Shown here in pieces: positions 1 to 8,237 of a stretch of DNA of 33,610 nucleotides (position 1 is its first letter; each line of letters opens with the position of its first letter). A program made the translations under genes and the position numbers. Source of the stretch: an uncultured Acidimicrobiales bacterium. Its GTDB lineage: Bacteria; Actinomycetota; Acidimicrobiia; Acidimicrobiales; SZUA-35. The DNA lies in the NCBI GenBank assembly GCA_938009905.1, contig CALLGK010000140.1:1-33610 (forward strand), written 5' to 3'. Below the pieces are notes generated by a model. That model did not search any database. It was given only the letters and a program-made list of their open reading frames with translations, and had not been told where the DNA came from.

Positions 1-395
1 AAGGTGAGGTTTGGTTCATCGACGGCACCGTGGCTCACTCGGCCGCGAGCTACGACGGCGAGCCCCGCGTCTATCTCACGTGCGACTTCGTCTCTGATGT
101 CGACTTCGCCGATCTGTTCAGCAATCCAAGCTGCTACGCCGAAAACGTCGAACCAGACTTCGTCGAGCGGATGCCATTGCCAGAAAACTTCGACGAAGCC
201 ATTGCCGGCATCGCTCAGCTGATGGATCGTGACACGATGAGCGACACGTTGGCCCTCCTCAGCCGGGTTCACTACAACCACGTTGCCGACTGTGCGCTTA
301 CCTACGAGTGGTTGATCGAGGCCGCGGAGCGCACCGGAGATGCCGACTTGGTTGCGGCAGCGCGCGAACGTCGGTCGTTCTTTCTAGGTGTCTGA
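1..395 (+). CDS. Proline-hydroxylase-like 2-oxoglutarate/Fe(II) oxygenase, C-terminal part (5' end outside window)
   Basis: The reading frame is open from base 3 with no stop, so the gene starts left of the window; the GTG at 30 is internal. The first visible residues, GEVWFIDGTVAHSAAS, look like the end of a double-stranded beta-helix oxygenase core. The His at 36-38 would be the distal iron ligand, and the Arg at 66-68 (in EPRVYLTCDF) would bind 2-oxoglutarate. The remaining ~100 residues, with a LLSRVHYNH...YEWLIEAAERTGD pattern ending in RRSFFLG, resemble the C-terminal domain of the proline 3-/cis-4-hydroxylase family. The expected HxD motif lies outside the window. The stop overlaps the next gene's ATG by one base, so the two are probably translationally coupled. 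Family assignment is from recognition of the C-terminus only; the substrate is unknown. Confidence 0.6.
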   Translation, partial: GEVWFIDGTVAHSAASYDGEPRVYLTCDFVSDVDFADLFSNPSCYAENVEPDFVERMPLPENFDEAIAGIAQLMDRDTMSDTLALLSRVHYNHVADCALTYEWLIEAAERTGDADLVAAARERRSFFLGV

Positions 396-1900
396 TGCCA
401 CTGCTGGTTCATGACGCGGTAGATCGCGGAGCCGAGCGTGACCCGGCTCATCCTGCGGTGGTCATGGGTGATGCGACGCTGTCGTATGCCGAGCTTCGAG
501 ATGCCACGAACCGGTTAGCGAACACCCTGATCGAGCTAGGGGCTCAGCCTGGTGATCGGGTGGGGCTCTACTTGCACAAGTCGATCGAAACCGTCGTGAC
601 CGCGTACGGGATCATGAAGGCGGGCTGTGCGTTTGTGCCGATCGATCCGCTCATTCCGGCCGAGCGCCTCGACATGATTCTCGACGATTGCGGAATCTCG
701 ATCGTGGTTACCGAGAATCGACTGTTGTCGCGACTCGATGACACCACGGCTGGTGCTGCAATCACGGCAACGATCGGTCCAGACCAAAAGGCCGAGAGCC
801 GACGCAGTCAGCTGACATGGGCTGACGTGGGCGAGCGTTCAAGCGCTGCACCAGAGCGAACCGTCGACACCCACGATCTCGCCTACCTGATGTACACGTC
901 CGGTTCGACCGGCATGCCAAAAGGGATGATGCACTCGCACCACACCAGCCTGGGCTTTGGGCTGTGGGGCGTTGAGTATTGCCAGCTCGTGCCGAGCGAC
1001 CGCGTGGCGAGCCACGGTCCTCTTCACTTCGATATCTCCATCTTCGACATCTTCTCCACCGGCCTCGCAGGCGCAACCGTCGTGTTAGTGCCTGAGGCCG
1101 TCACGAAGTTTCCCGCCAGCTTTGCGAAGCTGCTGGAAGAGCAACAAGTCTCGGCCCTCTTCACCGTGCCCTTCGCGCTTGCCCAGTTGGCGAGCCACGG
1201 CGCGCTGGACACGCGAGATCTCACCGCGCTGCGCTGGGTCCTGTTCGGAGGCGAACCGTTCACGCCCCGACACCTGAGGTCGCTCATGGAGGCGTTGCCG
1301 CATGCTTCGTTCGCGAACGTCTACGGGCCAGCAGAAGCCCCAGCGTGCGTCTGCCACGTCGTGTCCGAACCGCCAACTGACGACACCCCAATTCCCATAG
1401 GGACGGTGTCAGCGAACACCACAGCAACCGTCGAAGCAGACGGGAGTCTGACGATCGAGGCGCAGTCAGTCACCCTTGGCTATTGGAATCGTCCCGAACT
1501 CAACGAACGCAGCCTCGTCAAGCCAGGAGTCTTCCGAACCGGTGATCTCGTGCGCGTTCGCGACGACGGGCTCTACGACTTCCTCGGCCGCTCGGACCGA
1601 ATGGTCAAGACGCGCGGGTTTCGGGTGGAGCTCGACGAGGTTGAAGCGGCGCTGAACGCCCACGGCGACATCGCAGAAGCGGCCACCTTTGCGGTCACAG
1701 ACGACGAGGGTGTCACCACCATTCACGCCGCCTTCGTTGGCGCACGCGAACTAGCGGTTGACGACGTGCGGGCCCACCTCGCGACGCGCTTGCCCGCCTA
1801 CGCGATACCCGTCACCCTGCGAGCCGAAGAAACATTTCCGCGAACGACGAGCGACAAAATCGACCGATCGGCGCTCGCTGCGGCTACTGCTCTCCGGTAA
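395..1900 (+). CDS. Stand-alone NRPS-type adenylation enzyme (amino-acid-AMP ligase)
   Basis: A 501-residue ANL-superfamily enzyme that should activate a carboxylate, probably an amino acid, as the acyl-adenylate. The ATG at 395 overlaps the preceding TGA, which argues for this start rather than the longer open frame from 308. Adenylation motifs appear in order: A3 YTSGSTGMPKG near residue 165, A4 HFDISIFDIF, A5 NVYGPAEA, A7 YDFLGRSDR, A8 KTRGFRVELDEVE, and A10 SDKIDRS with the catalytic Lys at residue 488. FDxS in A4 supplies the Asp that usually binds an amino-acid amino group, so an alpha-amino-acid substrate is more likely than a fatty acid. No carrier-protein or condensation domain is attached; the protein ends just after A10. 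Coupling to the hydroxylase-like gene upstream suggests a hydroxylated amino acid or its precursor. The last 17 bp overlap a convergent gene. Confidence 0.85.
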   Translation: MPLLVHDAVDRGAERDPAHPAVVMGDATLSYAELRDATNRLANTLIELGAQPGDRVGLYLHKSIETVVTAYGIMKAGCAFVPIDPLIPAERLDMILDDCGISIVVTENRLLSRLDDTTAGAAITATIGPDQKAESRRSQLTWADVGERSSAAPERTVDTHDLAYLMYTSGSTGMPKGMMHSHHTSLGFGLWGVEYCQLVPSDRVASHGPLHFDISIFDIFSTGLAGATVVLVPEAVTKFPASFAKLLEEQQVSALFTVPFALAQLASHGALDTRDLTALRWVLFGGEPFTPRHLRSLMEALPHASFANVYGPAEAPACVCHVVSEPPTDDTPIPIGTVSANTTATVEADGSLTIEAQSVTLGYWNRPELNERSLVKPGVFRTGDLVRVRDDGLYDFLGRSDRMVKTRGFRVELDEVEAALNAHGDIAEAATFAVTDDEGVTTIHAAFVGARELAVDDVRAHLATRLPAYAIPVTLRAEETFPRTTSDKIDRSALAAATALR

Positions 1901-2219
1901 TCTCTCGCGGGTCGTCCGGGATGTCGCTTGTGGTTTTGGGCTGGCCGTACTCTTCGATGACCCGCTCAACCAACGGCACCGGCTTGTTGTGGCGAGTTTG
2001 ATCGTTGTGGGAAATGTGAAGGCTCGGGGGAACCTTTGGAGCGAACGACTTCATGTAGTCAGATCCGCCCTCGTCGAGTTTGTCCCACATTGCTGAGGTG
2101 CCCATACCGGTGACGCCAGCAACGTCGCGTGCGGCCCGCACCCGGGGATTGTCATTGGGAGCTGGCAAACGGCGATTGCGGTACTCTCGCCATTCGCGCC
2201 ACCGTTGCCACAGACCCAT
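1884..2219 (-). CDS. Small hypothetical protein downstream of glnS
   Basis: A 111-residue soluble, charged protein that I do not recognise. It starts 9 bp after the glnS stop on the same strand, so it is probably co-transcribed with glnS. A weak AGG lies four bases before the ATG. The N-terminus is basic and Trp/Arg-rich (MGLWQRWREWREYRNRR), the middle has a Gly/Ser-rich stretch, and the acidic C-terminus ends in DDPREITGEQ. There is no signal peptide or membrane span. The longer minus-strand frame at 2051-2608 lies inside glnS and is a shadow. The position after glnS and the lack of a competing frame in the interval support a real gene; the function is unknown. Confidence 0.6.
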   Translation of the reverse strand: MGLWQRWREWREYRNRRLPAPNDNPRVRAARDVAGVTGMGTSAMWDKLDEGGSDYMKSFAPKVPPSLHISHNDQTRHNKPVPLVERVIEEYGQPKTTSDIPDDPREITGEQ

Positions 2220-2228
2220 GCGCCTAGG

Positions 2229-3932
2229 TTAGCTCTTCTTGCGCTTCTGAATATTCGCCCACTCGTCGCGGAGGCCAACGGTTCGGTGAAACACTCGCGC
2301 ATCGTCGACATCGGCAGCGAAGTAGCCAAGCCGCTCAAACTGCACGACCTGCCCGGGCGCAACGTCGGCAAGGGCTGGCTCGAGCTTGGCCTGCGTGGTC
2401 TCTCGCGACGCTGGGTTGAGATCGTCGAGGGGTTGGCGATCTTCATCTCCAGAACCCGGGTGCTCTGCGGTGAAGAGCCGGTCGTAGCTGTGCACCGTTG
2501 CGTCGACGGCGTGCGGGGCCGACACCCAATGCATTGTTGATTTGACCTTGCGACCGTCTGGGGATGATCCGCCCTCGGTCGCCGGGTCATAGGTAGCGAG
2601 CACCTCAATCACGTTGCCATCGTCGTCGACCACGGCGTCGGTGGCTGTCACGAAGAACGCGGAACGCAGGCGAACCTCACGGCCTGGGGTGAGGCGGTAG
2701 TACTTCGGCGGTGGATCAAGCTTGAAGTCGTCCTGCTCGATCCACAGTTCTCCGGTGAAGGGAACTTGGCGGGTTCCGGCATCGGGATCTTCAGGATTGT
2801 TGTTGGCGTCGACCATCACGACGTGACCCTCTGGCCAATTGGTGATGGTGAGCTTCAGGGGCTTCACGACGGCCATGCGGCGCAACGCAGACTTGTTGTG
2901 GTGGGTTCGAACAAACGACTCAAGCAGTTCGACTTCCACAACGCTGTTCGTCTTGGCGACGCCGATGCGTTCGACAAAGGCCTCGATGGCCGCTGCCGGG
3001 TAGCCCCGGCGTCGCAACCCTCGGATGGTCGGCATCCTCGCGTCGTCCCACCCGTCGACGTGACCTTCTTCGACCAGGGTGCGTAGGACTCGCTTCGACA
3101 GCACCGTGTGGGTGATGTTGAGCCGGGCGAATTCGTTCTGGCGTGGTTGATCCGAGGGCAAGTCGAGTTGATCCAGAAACCAGTCGTAGAGCGCTCGGTG
3201 ATCGGCAAACTCCAACGTGCAAACCGAGTGAGTGACGCCCTCGATGGCATCGCTCTGCCCGTGGGCCCAATCGTAGGTGGGATACAGAATCCACTGGCTG
3301 TCTGTGCGGTGATGGGGCACTCGCCTGATCCGATACATCACGGGATCACGAAGCCACATATTGTCTGACTGCATGTCGATCTTGGCCCGCAGCGCCATCG
3401 AGCCATCGTCGAAGGCTCCGTCACGCATTTGCCGGAACAGCCCGAGGTTCTCTTCCGGTGGTCGGTCTCGATTTGGGCTTTCGACACCGGGCTGACCGAA
3501 CCCGCCCCGTTGGGCGGAGATCGTCTCGGCATCTTGATCGTCGACGTACGCCAAGCCCTTGTTGATCAGATCCTCGGCCCAGTCGTAGAGCTGTCCGAAG
3601 TAGTCGCTGGCGAACTTGTCAGGGCCAGAGGGCGTCACGCCAAGCCACGCGAGGTCTTGTTTGATGGCGTCGACGTAGGAGATGTCTTCGGTTTCCGGGT
3701 TGGTGTCGTCGAACCGGAGGAAGCACGTGCCCCCGTGTTCTTCAGCCAGCCTGAAGTTCAGAAAGATCGACTTGGCATGGCCAATGTGGAGGAAGCCATT
3801 TGGTTCTGGTGGGAACCGGGTCTGCACTCGACCGCCGTATGTTCCAGCCTCGTTGTCGTTGCGAACCCACTCACGAATGAAGTCGAGCGACTCAAACGCT
3901 TCGCCTTCTTCGGATCCAACTTCATCAGACAC
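2229..3932 (-). CDS. glnS: Glutaminyl-tRNA synthetase
   Basis: A 567-residue class I aminoacyl-tRNA synthetase that charges tRNA-Gln with glutamine in the cytosol. The HIGH motif is in RFPPEPNGFLHIGHAKS at about residues 40-56, and the KMSKS counterpart is VLSKR within THTVLSKRVLRTLVEEG. The block HVDGWDDARMPTIRGLRRRG is very typical of bacterial GlnRS, and the C-terminal half holds the anticodon-binding beta-barrels. Length matches the family (about 550-570). The start is GTG at 3932, preceded by GGAG with 5-nt spacing. The gene is divergent from an enoyl-CoA hydratase gene across 61 bp and followed by a small gene 9 bp downstream. Most actinobacteria instead make Gln-tRNA by the GatCAB amidation route, so its presence is a lineage-specific trait. 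Confidence 0.97.
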   Translation of the reverse strand: MSDEVGSEEGEAFESLDFIREWVRNDNEAGTYGGRVQTRFPPEPNGFLHIGHAKSIFLNFRLAEEHGGTCFLRFDDTNPETEDISYVDAIKQDLAWLGVTPSGPDKFASDYFGQLYDWAEDLINKGLAYVDDQDAETISAQRGGFGQPGVESPNRDRPPEENLGLFRQMRDGAFDDGSMALRAKIDMQSDNMWLRDPVMYRIRRVPHHRTDSQWILYPTYDWAHGQSDAIEGVTHSVCTLEFADHRALYDWFLDQLDLPSDQPRQNEFARLNITHTVLSKRVLRTLVEEGHVDGWDDARMPTIRGLRRRGYPAAAIEAFVERIGVAKTNSVVEVELLESFVRTHHNKSALRRMAVVKPLKLTITNWPEGHVVMVDANNNPEDPDAGTRQVPFTGELWIEQDDFKLDPPPKYYRLTPGREVRLRSAFFVTATDAVVDDDGNVIEVLATYDPATEGGSSPDGRKVKSTMHWVSAPHAVDATVHSYDRLFTAEHPGSGDEDRQPLDDLNPASRETTQAKLEPALADVAPGQVVQFERLGYFAADVDDARVFHRTVGLRDEWANIQKRKKS

Positions 3933-3958
3933 AATCGCTCCACTTTTGCCGAGTGCTG

Positions 3959-3986
3959 CGGTAACCGTAGCGGTCTAGTGCTAGAC
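3959..3986. promoter_or_regulatory. Two adjacent palindromes in the divergent glnS / enoyl-CoA hydratase spacer
   Basis: The 61-bp divergent spacer contains CGGT-A-ACCG at 3959-3967 and GTCTAG-TG-CTAGAC at 3973-3986 (6-bp arms, 2-bp centre). The second ends 7 bp before the GTG of the enoyl-CoA hydratase gene. Their symmetry and position would suit a dimeric repressor site. No regulator gene is adjacent, so the identification as operators is inference. Confidence 0.35.
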
Positions 3987-3993
3987 GATTGGG

Positions 3994-4782
3994 GTGGATC
4001 TCGAAACGATTACGTACCGCTCAGAAGCCGGCGTCGCCCACGTCCGATTCAATCGGCCAGAGGGAGCGAACGCCGTTAGTCCAACGTTTGCGACCGACCT
4101 TCGCAACGTCATGCTCGAGATTGAGTTTGACGAGGATGTGAAGGCCGTGTCTGTCACCGCAGAAGGCAAAGTCTTTTGTGCTGGAGGTGACCTGAAGCTG
4201 TTCAACGACGCAGGGGAGGGCTTACCTCGTCTGGCCACAGACATGCTCGTCGACTTTCACGCCGCTATCTACAAGATGAACCGCATCCCGAAGCCGTTCA
4301 TCGCCGGTGTTTCAGGGGCCGCCGGTGGAGCAGGACTGTCGTTGATGGCGTCGTTCGACCTTGTGGTGAGTGCCGAATCAGCCAAGTACACGATGGCCTA
4401 CACCCGGGCCGGCGTAACACCAGACGGCACGTCGTCGTACTTCGTTGCCAGGCACATCGGTTTGCGCCGCATGCTCGACCTGACGCTCACCAACCGTGTG
4501 CTCTCAGCCGACGAGGCCGAACAGTGGGGCCTCGTGAATCGAGTCGTTGCCGACGATGAGGTTGATCAGGCCACCGCAGATCTCGCTGCATCGATGGCGA
4601 GCGGCCCTTCGTGGGCCCTTGGCATGGCGAAGCGAGTGATCTACAACGGCTACGACCACGATCTAGAGGCGGCTGGCGAATTTGAGGGCACCACCATCGC
4701 TGCGTCCATGGCCCGCCACGACGGCATAGAGGGCATCGCGGCCTTTGTTGAGAAGCGCAAGCCCGACTTCAACGGAACTTGA
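3994..4782 (+). CDS. Enoyl-CoA hydratase/isomerase family protein (crotonase fold, PaaG-like)
   Basis: A 262-residue crotonase-superfamily enzyme acting on acyl-CoA thioesters. The two oxyanion-hole segments are clear: FCAGGDLKLF at residues 61-70 and SGAAGGAGLSL at 107-117. At the catalytic loop it has AGVTPDGTSSYF with Asp144, rather than the Glu of classical hydratases. That pattern is typical of the PaaG-type 1,2-epoxyphenylacetyl-CoA isomerase and delta3,delta2-enoyl-CoA isomerase branch, so isomerisation is at least as likely as hydration. The start is GTG at 3994 with little Shine-Dalgarno sequence, so the transcript may be leaderless. Nearby acyl-CoA ligase and acyl-CoA dehydrogenase genes support a role in acyl-chain or aromatic-acid breakdown. 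The exact substrate cannot be read from the sequence. Confidence 0.88.
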   Translation: MDLETITYRSEAGVAHVRFNRPEGANAVSPTFATDLRNVMLEIEFDEDVKAVSVTAEGKVFCAGGDLKLFNDAGEGLPRLATDMLVDFHAAIYKMNRIPKPFIAGVSGAAGGAGLSLMASFDLVVSAESAKYTMAYTRAGVTPDGTSSYFVARHIGLRRMLDLTLTNRVLSADEAEQWGLVNRVVADDEVDQATADLAASMASGPSWALGMAKRVIYNGYDHDLEAAGEFEGTTIAASMARHDGIEGIAAFVEKRKPDFNGT

Positions 4783-4803
4783 TTTAAGGCTGTCCCGGCC
4801 GAT

Positions 4804-6576
4804 TTGAGACCGGTGGAGGCCAACGCTCTCATCACACTTGGCGTCCTCGTGCTCACCCTCGGGACGCTTATTGCCGACCGCTTCCCGCCGGCCGGTGTCG
4901 TCTTGGCGGCCACGCTCACCCTGTTGCTGGCCGACGTCATCAACACCCAAGAGGCGTTCGCCGGGTTCTCCAACCCTGCACCGCTCACGGTTGCCGCCCT
5001 TTTCGTGGTGGCTGCAGGGGCACAACGCACCGGTCTGCTGAGTGCTCCGTTGTCGCGCTTGCTCGGCCGACCTGGACGTCCCGGCGTGGCCCACGCCAGG
5101 TTGCTTTTGCCAACCGCTGGAGCATCGGCGCTCTTGAACAACACGCCGCTCGTGGCCATCGTGATTCCCGACGTACTGGCGTGGTGTCGACGGAACTCCC
5201 GCAACGGATCTCGCTATCTGCTGCCGCTTTCATACGCGGCCATTCTCGGCGGCACGCTCACGCTGCTCGGCACCTCAACCAACCTCGTCGTCTCCGGCCT
5301 TCTCGAGGAGTCTGGCTCGGAGCCGCTCGGTGTTTTTGAGGTCACCAAGATCGGAGGGCCCGTCTTCCTGGTTGGCATGGTTGTGCTTTTCGGGCTGTCG
5401 ATCCCGCTCATTCCGAATAGGCAAACCGCAGCCGACCAAGCAGAAGACGAGGCGCGAGCGTTTCTCGTTGAAATGCGGGTGACCTCTGATTCATCGATGA
5501 ACGGTCGCTCGGTCGCCGAGGCCGGTCTTCGCTCTCTCGACGGCGTGTACCTCGCCCAGCTGCGACGAGAGGGCCGAACCATCGCTCCCGTCGGCCCAGA
5601 CGATGCGCTGGCCGAAGGCGACATCTTGGCGTTCGTTGGACAGGTCGACAATGTGCTCGACCTCGAACGCATGCCGGGCCTTGAGTCAGTCGTGCACAAG
5701 CAGGTCTCGACCATCGCATCAGTTGATCGTGGGCTCTTCGAAGTTGTGATCGGTCGAATGTCTCCGGTAGCTGGCCTCACGTTGCGAGAAGCAGACTTTC
5801 GCGCTCGCTACGGAGCAGCCGTGCTCGCCATTCACCGATCGGGACAGCGTCTCGACGAGAAGCTCGGCGATGTACGGCTCCGTAACGGCGACACGCTGGT
5901 ATTGGTCGCAGGCGACGAGTTCAAGCGTCGCTACACGCAAAGCCGCGAGTTCCTCGTGGTGGCCGAACTCGACGCTCCCGCCCCCGTCGCCGATGCCAAG
6001 TCTGGCTTCGTCGGCATCGTCATTCTCGGCTTCATCGTCCTTGCAGCAACGGGCCTGCTCACCACCCTGGAGGGGGCGCTCCTGGCAGCAGGAGCGATGG
6101 TGGCGGCCCGAGTGATGACCTTTTCTGAAGCCAAGCGCTCGATCGATCTTGACGTGATCTTGCTGATTGCGGCTGCGTTTGGTCTGGGCGCCGCCGTCGA
6201 GGCAAGCGGCCTGGCAATGCAGATCGCCGATGGGTTCACCTCGGCCTTCGCTGGGTTCGGCACCTTCGGGGTCGTGCTGGGCTTGGTTCTCGCCACGACC
6301 ATCCTGACCGAGGTCGTGACCAACAACGCTGCGGCCGTCGTGATCTTTCCCATCGCGATCGCCATTGCCGGACCGGCTGGTGTTGATCCACGAATGATGG
6401 CCATGGCCACCGCCATCGCCGCCTCCACATCGTTCCTGTCACCCGTTGGCTACCAGACCAACACGATGGTCTACGGCCCCGGCGGCTACCGCTTCGCCGA
6501 CTATCTCCGGGCTGGCTTGCCCTTGAGCATCGCCGTGCAGCTCACCATCGCGGCCACGGTGACGTTGCTGAGCTGA
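4804..6576 (+). CDS. SLC13/DASS-type permease with two TrkA-C (RCK_C) domains
   Basis: A 590-residue inner-membrane transporter, probably sodium-coupled carboxylate or oxyanion uptake. The N-terminal half has hydrophobic spans and the family motifs NNTPLVAIVIPDV and LLGTSTNLVVSG. Two TrkA-C-type cytosolic domains follow at about residues 220-295 (ending DILAFVGQVDNV) and 307-383 (ending GDTLVLVAGDEF). The C-terminal half carries the matching VTNNAAAVVIFP and SPVGYQTNTMVYGPGGY motifs. The two S/T-N motifs mark an inverted-repeat DASS fold. TTG at 4804 is the listed start, but GTG at 4813 is an equally reasonable one because neither has a strong ribosome site. It lies 21 bp after the enoyl-CoA hydratase gene and may be co-transcribed. 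The substrate is not determinable. Confidence 0.9.
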   Translation: MRPVEANALITLGVLVLTLGTLIADRFPPAGVVLAATLTLLLADVINTQEAFAGFSNPAPLTVAALFVVAAGAQRTGLLSAPLSRLLGRPGRPGVAHARLLLPTAGASALLNNTPLVAIVIPDVLAWCRRNSRNGSRYLLPLSYAAILGGTLTLLGTSTNLVVSGLLEESGSEPLGVFEVTKIGGPVFLVGMVVLFGLSIPLIPNRQTAADQAEDEARAFLVEMRVTSDSSMNGRSVAEAGLRSLDGVYLAQLRREGRTIAPVGPDDALAEGDILAFVGQVDNVLDLERMPGLESVVHKQVSTIASVDRGLFEVVIGRMSPVAGLTLREADFRARYGAAVLAIHRSGQRLDEKLGDVRLRNGDTLVLVAGDEFKRRYTQSREFLVVAELDAPAPVADAKSGFVGIVILGFIVLAATGLLTTLEGALLAAGAMVAARVMTFSEAKRSIDLDVILLIAAAFGLGAAVEASGLAMQIADGFTSAFAGFGTFGVVLGLVLATTILTEVVTNNAAAVVIFPIAIAIAGPAGVDPRMMAMATAIAASTSFLSPVGYQTNTMVYGPGGYRFADYLRAGLPLSIAVQLTIAATVTLLS

Positions 6577-6620
6577 CGCTCCTCAGTGGTCCGCGAGATC
6601 GTCGTGTGCTCTGATGTGGC

Positions 6621-8225
6621 ATGGCCGCATTGACTGAGTCGTACCAACCAGCCGACACCTCTGAGCCCATTCTCGAAACCACCGTTGGCTCTGTCCTCCG
6701 AGACGTCGCAGAACGCATGCCAGACAAGGTGGCGTTGATCGCCGGATCACCCGACCCCAGTGAACGCAAACAGTGGACGTACGCCGAACTCCTCGCCGAC
6801 TCAGAGCGAGTCGCCAGGGCACTGTGCGAACGGTTCGACAAGGGCGATCGACTGGCCGTCTACTCAGCGAACTGCCCGGAGTGGATTCTTCTCGAGTTCG
6901 CAGCCGGCCTTGCCGGTGTGGTCCTGGTGACGGTCAATCCGGCGTTGCAGCCTCAGGAGCTCCACTACGTTCTCAGCCAGTCACGATCGTCCGGCATCGT
7001 CTACCAGCCTGCGTTCCGTGGCAATCCGATGGAGGCACACCTTGAGTCGGTTCTACCCGACTTGCCCGAGATGAAGCACGTCATCTCATTGGCCGACTTC
7101 GACGCCTTTGTCGCCGAAGGTTCTGACGACACGGCGCTGCCAGACGTCGATCCGATGGACCCGGTGCAGATCCAATACACCTCGGGCACGACCGGCTTCC
7201 CAAAGGGTGCCTACTTGCACCATCGCGGCATCAGCAACAACGGGCGCCTGTTCGCCGACCGCCTCCAAGTCGATCAAGACAGCGTCTACGTCAATCCCAT
7301 GCCGCTCTTTCACACCGGCGGCTGTGTGTTGGCCGTCATGGGTGCGATGCAGGTCGGCGCAACGATGGTGTTGATGGAGATGTTCGACCCGGCGCTCATG
7401 CTCGAGTTGTGCGAGACCTACTCCGCCACACACATGCTCGGTGTCCCGACGATGCTGATTGCCACGATGGAGCATCCAGATTTCGACAGCCGCGATATCT
7501 CCAGCCTCAAAGCGGTGTGTTCTGGCGGCTCGACGGTGCCGGCTGATCTGGTTCGAAAGATCGAAGACAAGTTGGGCGTGTTCTTCTCGATCATCTACGG
7601 ACAGACCGAGGCCTCACCCACGATCACTCTGGCGAAAGAAGACGACACACCAGAAGACAAAGCCCTCACCCTCGGCCCCGTGCTTCCGCAAACCGAGATC
7701 AAGGTGATCGATCCTGAATCAGGCGAAACCGTCCCGATCGGTGAGCCGGGAGAACTTTGCACACGTGGCTATCTCGTGATGCTTGGCTACTTCGACATGC
7801 CGGAGAAGACGGCCGAGACCATCGACAAAGATGGCTGGCTCCACACCGGCGACCTCGTCACGATGGACGAGCGGGGCTACACCCGCATCACTGGCCGGTT
7901 GAAGGACATGATCATTCGAGGCGGCGAGAACATCTATCCCCGCGAGATCGAAGAGCTGCTCTTCGGGCATCCGAAGGTGGCAGACGTCGCTGTTGTTGGG
8001 CTGCCAGACGAGAAGTGGGGCGAAACGGTTGGCGCCTTCATTCGGGATGCCGATCCAGACAACCCCGCAACCGACGCAGAGCTGCACCAGTACTGCCGAG
8101 ACAACCTGGCACCACACAAGACACCAAAGTCGTGGTTCCGCGTTGACGACTTCCCCCTGACGGGCTCTGGCAAGGTCCAGAAGTTCGCCATCCGTGAGAA
8201 CTGGGAGAAGGGCCTCTACTCCTAG
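6621..8225 (+). CDS. Fatty-acyl-CoA synthetase (AMP-binding, FadD-like)
   Basis: A 534-residue ANL-superfamily ligase predicted to form an acyl-adenylate and then an acyl-CoA. Visible motifs are the P-loop IQYTSGTTGFPKGAYLHH near residues 180-197, the IIYGQTEASPT (A5) block, WLHTGDLVTMDERGY (A7), GRLKDMIIRGGENIYPREIEE (A8, partly), and the C-terminal LTGSGKVQKF with the catalytic Lys. ENIYP and the GSGKVQKF ending are typical of medium/long-chain acyl-CoA synthetases rather than NRPS domains. The ATG at 6621 lies 44 bp after the permease stop. It faces a convergent acyl-CoA dehydrogenase gene 12 bp away. It probably supplies substrates for that dehydrogenase and the upstream crotonase; the chain preference is unknown. 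Confidence 0.93.
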   Translation: MAALTESYQPADTSEPILETTVGSVLRDVAERMPDKVALIAGSPDPSERKQWTYAELLADSERVARALCERFDKGDRLAVYSANCPEWILLEFAAGLAGVVLVTVNPALQPQELHYVLSQSRSSGIVYQPAFRGNPMEAHLESVLPDLPEMKHVISLADFDAFVAEGSDDTALPDVDPMDPVQIQYTSGTTGFPKGAYLHHRGISNNGRLFADRLQVDQDSVYVNPMPLFHTGGCVLAVMGAMQVGATMVLMEMFDPALMLELCETYSATHMLGVPTMLIATMEHPDFDSRDISSLKAVCSGGSTVPADLVRKIEDKLGVFFSIIYGQTEASPTITLAKEDDTPEDKALTLGPVLPQTEIKVIDPESGETVPIGEPGELCTRGYLVMLGYFDMPEKTAETIDKDGWLHTGDLVTMDERGYTRITGRLKDMIIRGGENIYPREIEELLFGHPKVADVAVVGLPDEKWGETVGAFIRDADPDNPATDAELHQYCRDNLAPHKTPKSWFRVDDFPLTGSGKVQKFAIRENWEKGLYS

Positions 8226-8237
8226 GCCGAAGTCGAC

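Noticed and set aside
308-394. Longer start for the adenylation enzyme at 308
   Set aside because: This part lies inside the oxygenase gene in another frame; the ATG at 395 overlapping the TGA gives a normal adenylation-domain start.
2051-2608. 185-residue minus-strand open frame
   Set aside because: It overlaps glnS on the same strand in another frame and its protein is Arg/Ser/Pro-rich without family features, as expected of a GC-rich shadow.
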